A DNA stretch of 21,834 nt from Chlamydiota bacterium (GTDB lineage Bacteria; Chlamydiota; Chlamydiia; Chlamydiales; Rhabdochlamydiaceae), in contig JAHFTP010000006.1 in assembly GCA_023265495.1 (NCBI GenBank), forward strand, positions 1-21,834, read 5' to 3'. The position numbers and the translations under genes were made by a program. Below, piece after piece: positions 16,065 to 21,834 of this stretch. Numbering within the stretch: the first letter of the stretch is position 1; every line of letters starts with the position of its first letter. The notes under the pieces are model-generated. The model searched no databases, was not told the DNA's origin, and saw only the letters and a list, made by a program, of their open reading frames with translations.

Positions 16065-17492
16065 ATGTCATCCCATCTGTTAACATCGATCTGTGTGCTT
16101 ACCACCATTTTAGGCGCCCCCCTATCCTCTGCAGAAACTGCTACTGCAGCACAGCCATCTTGCGTCTGCTCACCGGATCAAACAGCAAAGTCCTTTACGT
16201 CCGTTGCAAAGAAAGCCATACCCGCTGTTGTGTTCATCAAGGTAGAATCTACAGCAAGCGAGGAGGAGATGGCCCAGCAAAACCCTTTTGATGCATTTGG
16301 AGACGATTTTTTTAATCGTTTTTTTGGGGCGCCGCAAAGGGGCCCTCAAAAACCCATGCCGCAGATGAGCCAAGGATCCGGCTTCATCGTCAGCCAAGAT
16401 GGGTATGTAATGACTAATGCGCACGTAATTAAAGGAGCAGATAAGATCACTGTTGTTTTAAATGACGGCAAGGAGATGGATGCCACTCTTGTCGGCTCCG
16501 ACCCTCACACTGATATCGCTATCGTAAAAATTGATGGAAAAAACCTCCCTTACCTAGAGCTTGGCGACTCTGACGCTATGGACATAGGAGAGTGGGTAGT
16601 AGCTATTGGAAGCCCCTTCCAGCTGGAAGCATCGCTTACAGTGGGTGTCGTCAGCGCTAAAGGAAGACAAAACCTGCGTATTACAGACTTAGAAGATTTT
16701 ATCCAAACAGATGCTGCCATTAACCCGGGCAATTCAGGAGGACCCCTCTTGAACCTGAGTAGCCAAGTGATTGGGATCAATACAGCAATCGTTTCCAGAA
16801 GTGGTGGATATATGGGCATAGGCTTTGCTATTCCCAGTAACATGGCAAGGCTCATCATGAACCAGATTATAGAAAAAGGATCTGTCACACGAGGTTTCCT
16901 AGGCGTTTCGTTGCAACCCGTCGATAAAGACATCGCAGATGCCTTTAACCTAGAAAAAGCAGAAGGAGCCCTTGTTTCTGAAGTAGTCAAAGGCTCTCCT
17001 GCTGACAAAGCCGGCTTAAAACAAGGGGACATCATCGTAGAATATAACGGGACGCCGATCAAATCCCTCGGCGGATTTAGAAATGAAATTTCCCTGATGA
17101 GCCCCGGAACTACCGTGAACCTAAAGGTAAATAGAAAAGGGTCTCTGCAAATGATCTCTGTCACCTTAGGTACAGCGTCAGATACACTATCCTCTAGCGG
17201 CGTAGCGCAGAAACTGGGGATCGAAGTAGACACGATCACCCCTGAGATAGCCAGACAGCTAGGCTACCCGGCAGGAGAAGAAGGGGTGGTGATTACAAAG
17301 GTGAAACCCGGATCTCCTGCGTCTAGCGCAGGCATGCGTCCCGGCTTTTTGATCCTCGCGGTGAACCATAAAAAAACGACAAACATCGACGAATTTAATG
17401 AGGCTATGTGTGATGCCGGTAGCAAAAACAGAATTCTTATCTTGGTTAAACATGGCTCTATGACTCGTTTCTATTCTATTAAGCTCGATTAG
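16065..17492 (+). CDS. htrA: Periplasmic serine protease/chaperone HtrA (DegP-like)
   Basis: 475-residue HtrA with an N-terminal Sec-type hydrophobic segment (residues 5-20, possible cleavage after Ala23), a trypsin-like domain (about 100-270) and two PDZ domains (about 280-370 and 385-470). The catalytic triad is His120 (TNAHVIKG), Asp150 (DPHTDIAIV) and Ser224 (NPGNSGGPLLN). It degrades or refolds misfolded envelope proteins; in Chlamydia, HtrA is essential for replication. It is close to the C. trachomatis protein (CT823) in the PFDAF-x-DDFFNRFFG loop and both PDZ regions. Odd point: the n-region of the signal peptide has no Lys or Arg (first basic residue is Lys42) and no other start is possible, because the frame closes at 16047. 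It converges with the M50 gene. Confidence 0.95.
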   Translation: MSSHLLTSICVLTTILGAPLSSAETATAAQPSCVCSPDQTAKSFTSVAKKAIPAVVFIKVESTASEEEMAQQNPFDAFGDDFFNRFFGAPQRGPQKPMPQMSQGSGFIVSQDGYVMTNAHVIKGADKITVVLNDGKEMDATLVGSDPHTDIAIVKIDGKNLPYLELGDSDAMDIGEWVVAIGSPFQLEASLTVGVVSAKGRQNLRITDLEDFIQTDAAINPGNSGGPLLNLSSQVIGINTAIVSRSGGYMGIGFAIPSNMARLIMNQIIEKGSVTRGFLGVSLQPVDKDIADAFNLEKAEGALVSEVVKGSPADKAGLKQGDIIVEYNGTPIKSLGGFRNEISLMSPGTTVNLKVNRKGSLQMISVTLGTASDTLSSSGVAQKLGIEVDTITPEIARQLGYPAGEEGVVITKVKPGSPASSAGMRPGFLILAVNHKKTTNIDEFNEAMCDAGSKNRILILVKHGSMTRFYSIKLD

Positions 17493-17508
17493 TCACTTAC
17501 ACTGCAAA

Positions 17509-17539
17509 GCTCAGATGCTCCCTTTGAGAGCGTCTGAGC
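17509..17539. terminator. Hairpin after htrA
   Basis: GCTCAGATGCTC, a 7-base loop, GAGCGTCTGAGC: 11 Watson-Crick pairs plus one U-G pair in the plus-strand RNA. It starts 17 bp after the htrA stop. The following CCCTCCCAAAAA is not a T run, so termination efficiency is uncertain. Confidence 0.5.
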
Positions 17540-17587
17540 CCTCCCAAAAACTGCAAGAATAGAAAAAAAACTTGTCAACTTTCCTCA

Positions 17588-17603
17588 AGCCGGTCCTCCG
17601 GCT
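17588..17603. terminator. Small GC-rich hairpin between htrA and the M50 gene
   Basis: AGCCGG, loop TCCT, CCGGCT: six perfect pairs with an RNA-stable tetraloop size. It is 55 bp past the M50 stop on the minus strand and could help end the suc-M50 transcript. No T tract follows it in either direction. Confidence 0.3.
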
Positions 17604-17657
17604 AAAATCTCCTGGAACCATAAACTTTCAGTTAATTCTGGTGAAGAGCAAATCTTT

Positions 17658-18806
17658 TTAAGAACCCTTTAATGAATTCACCCAGTGGATGAAGTGTGCA
17701 TCGTTGCGAATAGCGTCAAACGATGACTGGTGGAGGATCTCCTCGACATTTTGCAGCCCTTCGCGGAGAGCTGTCTGTAGCCAGCCGATCGATGCATCGG
17801 CCTGAGATAGGTGTGCATGCGCGTAGGCATTGCGAAGAGCGGTCTCCACCGTGGGGACCGCTTGAAAACACTCTCCGGAGAGCTCAATGACAAGAGGGTA
17901 GTCTTTTTCTTCGAAGGCTGCGCGATGCAGAAGGCAGAGAGCATCGGCGTGGAGCTCGGAGCGGATAGAGAAAAGAAGGGTATACACTTCTTTGACATTT
18001 CCTTTTTCATAATAGAGGAAAGCAAGATACTGCGTTGCCAGGTTAAATAGGATCCCCTTCTTCGCTTCCGTTCTAATTTTCTCGAAGGATTTGATGGCCT
18101 CCTCTTTGTTCCCCGCTTGGAGGATCTCTTCTGCTTGCTGCAGCGTTTTTTTGAGAAGGTCGCTCCGGTCGGTATCGGAGAGCATTTTTGTCTTTCTCCA
18201 AGAATCATAGCTTTGGAAAGCTAAGAGGAAGAAGAGCGCTCCTAGTATGAATGTCTGATAGAGAAAGAAAAAAAGGCTGGCACCAGCCGCAAGTGTTGTG
18301 CTGACAACAAGAGCATACCGAAATCCTTTTACGCCAAAGATCGATTCTAATACGATGCGCAGAAGCTGTCCACCATCGAGCGGCATGACAGGAACTAAAT
18401 TCACTATCGTCCAAAACAAATTCACCAGCTGTATTAAGGTAAGTATACTTGCAACAGTCCCCTGCGATAATGCCGGCGCCTGCAAAAGCATAGAGGCAAA
18501 GAGAAATAGAAGGAACCCAAATAAGGGGCCATTAAATACGATGAAAAACTGTTTCCAAAATGCTAGTTTGCTCCCATCGTGGTAGGTAAGGCCGCCGAGA
18601 GCGACAAGTTCTATCCTGGGCTTTTGCCCAAAGGTATAGGCAGTGATCGCGTGGCCGAACTCATGAAATAAGACAGAGACAAAAATAATCCCTATCCATA
18701 TGAGAGTCCCTACGAGACTGAAGCTGTTGATATACCCTATCAGCGCTGCCATCAGCCAAAAAGTAGGATAGATCGTAATAGGGATCTTACCTCGAATTCT
18801 GATCAT
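17658..18806 (-). CDS. M50 site-2-type membrane protease with TPR-like tail
   Basis: 382-residue protein. The first 200 residues are an integral membrane zinc protease: HEFGH (48-52) supplies the HExxH zinc site inside a hydrophobic segment, and NLVPVMPLDGGQ (136-147) supplies the third ligand Asp144. Five or so hydrophobic segments are visible. It has no PDZ insert, so it resembles the SpoIVFB/short S2P branch and not RseP. Residues about 210-382 are soluble, helical and TPR-like (LQQAEEILQAGNKEEAIKSFEKI), probably a protein-binding tail. Substrate unknown. Its ATG overlaps the sucD TGA (ATGA), so it is translationally coupled to sucCD. It converges with htrA. Confidence 0.85.
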   Translation of the reverse strand: MIRIRGKIPITIYPTFWLMAALIGYINSFSLVGTLIWIGIIFVSVLFHEFGHAITAYTFGQKPRIELVALGGLTYHDGSKLAFWKQFFIVFNGPLFGFLLFLFASMLLQAPALSQGTVASILTLIQLVNLFWTIVNLVPVMPLDGGQLLRIVLESIFGVKGFRYALVVSTTLAAGASLFFFLYQTFILGALFFLLAFQSYDSWRKTKMLSDTDRSDLLKKTLQQAEEILQAGNKEEAIKSFEKIRTEAKKGILFNLATQYLAFLYYEKGNVKEVYTLLFSIRSELHADALCLLHRAAFEEKDYPLVIELSGECFQAVPTVETALRNAYAHAHLSQADASIGWLQTALREGLQNVEEILHQSSFDAIRNDAHFIHWVNSLKGS

Positions 18807-19684
18807 TTTCTCTCTTTTATGGCTTGCGCCATCTTCGCGCCCATCTCTGCTGGCGTCTCGGCCACAAAAACTCCCGCTTCTTTTAATGCTACCATCTTTT
18901 CCTTAGCTGTTCCCTTACCGCCGGATATGATCGCGCCGGCATGTCCCATGCGTCTGCCTGGCGGGGCTGTCTGCCCCGCAATAAATGCGGCAACGGGCTT
19001 GGTGCACTCTTTCTTGATCCAAGCAGCAGCTTCCTCTTCTGCCGAACCGCCAATCTCTCCAATCATGAGGATCGCCTCCGTTGCGGGGTCTGCTTGAAAA
19101 AGCTTGAGGACATCGATGAAATTGGTGCCATTGAGCGGATCTCCTCCTATGCCGACGCAAGTGGATTGTCCGAGGTTTAGGCCTGTTGTCTGCCAAACAG
19201 CTTCATAGGTGAGAGTGCCAGACCTGGACACTATACCGACTTTCCCTTTTTTGTGGATGTAGCCCGGCATGATCCCTATTTTACATTCATCCGGAGTAAT
19301 CACCCCAGGACAGTTGGGGCCGATGAGTCGACTCTTTTTACTGGTGCGCATCACCCGGCTCACCTCTACCATGTCGCGGACAGGGATCCCTTCTGTGATA
19401 CAAATAATCAGTGCAATGCCGGCATCTTCTGCTTCTAAAATAGCATCTGCCGCATAAGGCGCCGGCACAAAAATGACGGATGCATCGCAGTGCGTTACCT
19501 TCTTTGCTTCATAGACCGTATCAAAGACGGGAAGACCCAAAATTTCTTGTCCTCCCTTTCCCGGAGTGACGCCCCCTACAAAGGCGCTTCCATACAACAA
19601 TCCTTGTTCTGTATGAAACCTGCCTGCTTTGCCGGAGATCCCCTGTGTGAGGACTTTGGTGTTTTTATTGATGAGTATTGCCAC
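18803..19684 (-). CDS. sucD: Succinyl-CoA synthetase, alpha subunit
   Basis: 293-residue alpha subunit (E. coli 289). It carries the catalytic histidine that is phosphorylated during conversion of succinyl-CoA to succinate with formation of ATP or GTP: His248 in RMGHAGAIISGGKGTA. The CoA-binding Rossmann part is N-terminal (VLTQGISGKAGRFHTEQ), and GPNCPGVI and SRSGTLTYE are typical. The start is GTG at 19684, with TAGGAG 7 bases upstream; no ATG is available nearby. It follows sucC after 10 bp and its stop overlaps the M50 start, so the three form one unit. Nucleotide preference cannot be read from the sequence. Confidence 0.96.
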   Translation of the reverse strand: MAILINKNTKVLTQGISGKAGRFHTEQGLLYGSAFVGGVTPGKGGQEILGLPVFDTVYEAKKVTHCDASVIFVPAPYAADAILEAEDAGIALIICITEGIPVRDMVEVSRVMRTSKKSRLIGPNCPGVITPDECKIGIMPGYIHKKGKVGIVSRSGTLTYEAVWQTTGLNLGQSTCVGIGGDPLNGTNFIDVLKLFQADPATEAILMIGEIGGSAEEEAAAWIKKECTKPVAAFIAGQTAPPGRRMGHAGAIISGGKGTAKEKMVALKEAGVFVAETPAEMGAKMAQAIKERK

Positions 19685-19691
19685 TGTTTTG

Positions 19692-19697
19692 CTCCTA
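19692..19697 (-). promoter_or_regulatory. sucD Shine-Dalgarno overlapping the sucC stop
   Basis: TAGGAG on the minus strand: its first three bases are the sucC stop codon TAG and the whole is the ribosome site 7 bases before the sucD GTG. Ribosomes finishing sucC would be delivered to sucD, helping equal subunit synthesis. Confidence 0.6.
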
Positions 19698-20861
19698 CCT
19701 TCTCTGTAAAACGGCTACAGCTTTTTCTGCTGCCTCGGCTAGGCCGTCCGCTGTGGTTATTGCAAGTTTAGATTCTTTAAGCAATTTCTTCCCTTGCTCC
19801 ACGTTTGTACCTTCCATGCGCACGACAAGAGGCACGTTAATGGAAAACTCCCTTGCTGCTTCGATGATCCCTTCAGCGAGTGTGGCGCAGTTCATAATGC
19901 CGCCAAAGATATTCACTAAGATCGCTTTTACTTTGGGATCTTCTAAAATGATTCTAAAGCCGGCAGCCACCTTCTCTTTGGAGGCGCCCCCTCCCACATC
20001 TAAGAAATTGGCAGGCTTACCTCCATAGTGATAAATGAGGTCCATGGTAGCCATGGCAAGACCTGCGCCATTGACCATGCAGCCGATGTTTCCATCTAAG
20101 GCAACATAGGCCAAGTCGTATTGCTTTGCATCTTCTTCTGATTTAGACTGCTGCGTAGGGTCGTAGAAAGCTGCGATCTCCGGCTGTCTAAACAAGGCAT
20201 TGTCATCAACGCTGAGTTTTGCATCCAGCGCCCATAAACATCCTTGTGGATCTTCTACCAATGGGTTGATCTCTAGAAGGGAAGCATCCGTCTCAATAAA
20301 AGCTTTGGCTAAAGCCTTGGCCAGCTGCATGCCGGCTGCTGCTTGTTTGTCTTTCCATCCCATGAAATTGGCAAGGCGCACAAGCCTATAAGGGCGCACC
20401 TCTCCAGAAAGCTCTATCGGTATTTGCAGGATCCTCTCCGGATGTTTTTCTGCGATCTCCTCGATTTCCATCCCTCCTTCTGGGGAGGCAATGAGGATCG
20501 GCCTCGCTTGCTCTCTATCCATGACGGCTGCGAGGTAATACTCCTTTTTTATGTCGAGTGGTTTTGATATAAGCACTTTATGGGCAACCACTCCTTCAGG
20601 GCCCGTTTGGTTGTTGACCATCTTCATGCCGATCAAATGCTCAGCTACAGAAATGATTTCTTCCGGTGTCTTTGCAAACTTCACACCACCGGCTTTCCCT
20701 CTGCCGCCGGCATGTACTTGAATCTTCACTACCGCCTCTTTTAAGCCGAGTTGCCCGATACATTTTTCCACCTCATGCACCTTAGAAGCCACACCAAAGG
20801 CTGGGATGGGAACTCCATATTTTTTCAAGACTTCCTTGGCTTGATACTCGTGGACATTCAT
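19695..20861 (-). CDS. sucC: Succinyl-CoA synthetase, beta subunit
   Basis: 388 residues, exactly the E. coli SucC length, with MNVHEYQAKEVLKKYGVP at the start. The ATP-grasp domain shows HAGGRGKAGGVKFAK and EINPLV; the C-terminal CoA-ligase part shows NGAGLAMATMD, FLDVGGGA and GGIMNC. It binds the nucleotide and succinate and pairs with SucD. The frame is open a further 20 codons to 20921, but GAGG (20870-20873) is 8 bases before the ATG at 20861 and the family starts there. It is the first gene of sucC-sucD-M50 and is divergent from ftsY across 77 bp. Confidence 0.96.
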   Translation of the reverse strand: MNVHEYQAKEVLKKYGVPIPAFGVASKVHEVEKCIGQLGLKEAVVKIQVHAGGRGKAGGVKFAKTPEEIISVAEHLIGMKMVNNQTGPEGVVAHKVLISKPLDIKKEYYLAAVMDREQARPILIASPEGGMEIEEIAEKHPERILQIPIELSGEVRPYRLVRLANFMGWKDKQAAAGMQLAKALAKAFIETDASLLEINPLVEDPQGCLWALDAKLSVDDNALFRQPEIAAFYDPTQQSKSEEDAKQYDLAYVALDGNIGCMVNGAGLAMATMDLIYHYGGKPANFLDVGGGASKEKVAAGFRIILEDPKVKAILVNIFGGIMNCATLAEGIIEAAREFSINVPLVVRMEGTNVEQGKKLLKESKLAITTADGLAEAAEKAVAVLQRR

Positions 20862-20869
20862 GAAAATTT

Positions 20870-20878
20870 CCTCTCCTT
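20870..20878 (-). promoter_or_regulatory. Shine-Dalgarno site deciding the sucC start
   Basis: AAGGAGAGG on the minus strand; its GAGG end is 8 bases from the ATG at 20861. It rules out the two ATGs about 60 bases upstream. Confidence 0.55.
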
Positions 20879-20938
20879 CTCTTTTAAATCCCTTATCTGA
20901 TAGACTAAACTTTTCCATCAACTCTAAAAATCAATATC

Positions 20939-21834
20939 ATGTTTACTTTTATAAAAAGTAGTTTGCACAAGTTACATAAAGCTCTTTCCAAAACACGATC
21001 TATTTTAGGCTTTCGCATCAGAGCCCTTTTTGGAAAGCCGTGGGACGAGTCTACCTTTGAGCTACTAGAGCAAATACTCTATGAAGCAGACCTAGGCCAT
21101 GGCTGCGCGCAAGATTTTATCGACCATCTCAAACAAGAGCTGCGACTCTCTCCTACAAACGACATAGAAAAAATCTTATCTATCCTTCACAAGAGAGCTT
21201 TATCCTTGCTTAATGCCGTTCCACCAAAGGAGCTGTCCTTCCCAAAGCAAGAACCCCTTGTGATCCTCATCGTGGGAATCAACGGCAGCGGGAAGACGAC
21301 GACCATTGCAAAACTTGCCAAACTCCTGCAAAAAGAAGGAAGAAAAGTACTCCTCGCAGCGGGAGATACGTTTAGAGCAGCAGCAATAGAGCAACTCACC
21401 CTCTGGGCGGAGCGGCTCTCTATAGATATCATCAAATCAAAGCCCGGCAGCGACCCCTCTGCGGTCGCCTTCGATGCGATCAGCGCCGCCAAGGCGAGGC
21501 AAGCAGACGTTGTACTCATAGACACTGCGGGCCGTCTACAAAATAAAAAAGATCTTATGCAAGAGCTAGAAAAAATTAAAAGAGTCTGCAGCAAGCTAGT
21601 TCCTTCCGCGCCACAAGAGACCCTTCTGATCCTCGATGCAACAACCGGGCAAAATGCAGTAGACCAAGCAGAGACCTTTCATCAATATACTCCTCTTACG
21701 GGCCTGGTACTCACCAAGCTCGACGGCACCGCCAAAGGAGGAATCATTCTTGCCATCTACCAGAAACTGAAAATCCCCGTTAGATGGGTAGGTGTCGGAG
21801 AAGGATCTGACGATCTGCTCCCCTTCGATGCGAA
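20939..21834 (+). CDS. ftsY: Signal recognition particle receptor FtsY, 3' partial
   Basis: 298 codons are visible before the window ends. FtsY is the membrane-associated GTPase that receives ribosomes carrying SRP for co-translational insertion of membrane proteins. The NG domain is clear: GINGSGKTTTIAKLAKLL (G1), DTFRAAAIEQL, DTAGRLQNKKDL (G3), TKLDGTAKGG (G4) and the final VGVGEGSDDLLPFDA, so only a short tail is missing. It lacks the long acidic A domain of E. coli FtsY, as in Chlamydia. The ATG at 20939 is the best start, since the frame closes at 20906, but no Shine-Dalgarno site precedes it. Translation may be leaderless or depend on the AT-rich upstream sequence. Divergent from sucC. 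Confidence 0.95.
   Translation, partial: MFTFIKSSLHKLHKALSKTRSILGFRIRALFGKPWDESTFELLEQILYEADLGHGCAQDFIDHLKQELRLSPTNDIEKILSILHKRALSLLNAVPPKELSFPKQEPLVILIVGINGSGKTTTIAKLAKLLQKEGRKVLLAAGDTFRAAAIEQLTLWAERLSIDIIKSKPGSDPSAVAFDAISAAKARQADVVLIDTAGRLQNKKDLMQELEKIKRVCSKLVPSAPQETLLILDATTGQNAVDQAETFHQYTPLTGLVLTKLDGTAKGGIILAIYQKLKIPVRWVGVGEGSDDLLPFDA

Noticed and set aside
16550..17239. 229-codon open frame antisense to htrA
   Set aside because: It lies wholly opposite a well-conserved gene, has no ribosome site, and its translation is a serine/proline/isoleucine-rich shadow with no recognisable domain.
17678..18208. 176-codon frame on the same strand as the M50 gene, shifted frame
   Set aside because: Arg/Ser-rich out-of-frame translation of the TPR-like tail; the M50 frame runs through intact.
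1..21834. tRNA, rRNA, insertion sequence or integrase genes
   Set aside because: No cloverleaf, rRNA-like block, transposase motif or terminal inverted repeat flanking a gene was recognised by eye.

Overview
The window looks like a piece of chromosome from a member of the phylum Chlamydiae, probably an environmental (amoeba-associated or Waddlia/Simkania-like) lineage rather than Chlamydia itself. The main reasons are: (i) the R2 subunit of ribonucleotide reductase is of the chlamydial Mn/Fe class Ic type, with Phe in place of the radical Tyr, and reads almost like the C. trachomatis protein; (ii) the set rmuC, pssA, nrdA, nrdB, M16 protease, htrA, sucD, sucC, ftsY is, as I recall it, the CT820-CT828 neighbourhood of C. 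trachomatis in a modified order; (iii) one small membrane protein has the bilobed hydrophobic domain of inclusion membrane (Inc) proteins. The two AAA ATPases of the DUF4143 and DUF234 type argue against a reduced Chlamydiaceae genome. I cannot name the genus.

Layout. Positions 1-1838 hold the 3' part of an SH3b-domain protein and a DUF455 ferritin-like protein (both +), separated by a perfect 17-bp inverted repeat. Positions 1857-4972 hold a divergent pair of AAA+ ATPases around a roughly 400-bp AT-rich spacer, which contains two tandem 50-bp repeats, each with a perfect 11-bp inverted repeat. The pair fits tightly between its neighbours: 18 bp from the DUF455 gene and a 4-bp overlap with rmuC. 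Positions 4969-7144 are the rmuC-pssA pair (both -). A 405-bp divergent region then carries a strong NrdR box, a weaker second one 32 bp away, and homopolymer tracts. nrdA and nrdB (both +) follow, ending in a hairpin. Next come an M16C (PreP-like) zinc metalloprotease with a good sigma70-type promoter, a convergent Inc-like protein whose C-terminus looks like a CBM20 starch/glycogen-binding module (-), an AT-rich spacer, and the periplasmic protease htrA (+). Convergent to htrA is a three-gene unit on the minus strand, sucC-sucD-M50 protease, coupled by overlapping start, stop and Shine-Dalgarno signals. ftsY (+, cut by the window end) is divergent from it.

How the genes fit together. nrdAB makes deoxynucleotides under probable NrdR control, pssA makes phosphatidylserine for phosphatidylethanolamine, sucCD is the substrate-level phosphorylation step of the TCA cycle, ftsY targets membrane proteins, and three proteases (M16C, HtrA, M50) are close together. 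The most unusual items are the Inc-like/CBM20 protein, which could place a glycogen-binding surface on the host-facing side of the inclusion, the tandem palindromes before the DUF234 ATPase, and the coupling of an intramembrane-type protease with a TPR-like tail to succinyl-CoA synthetase. Several start codons were moved inward from the longest open frame on the basis of Shine-Dalgarno sites and family lengths.
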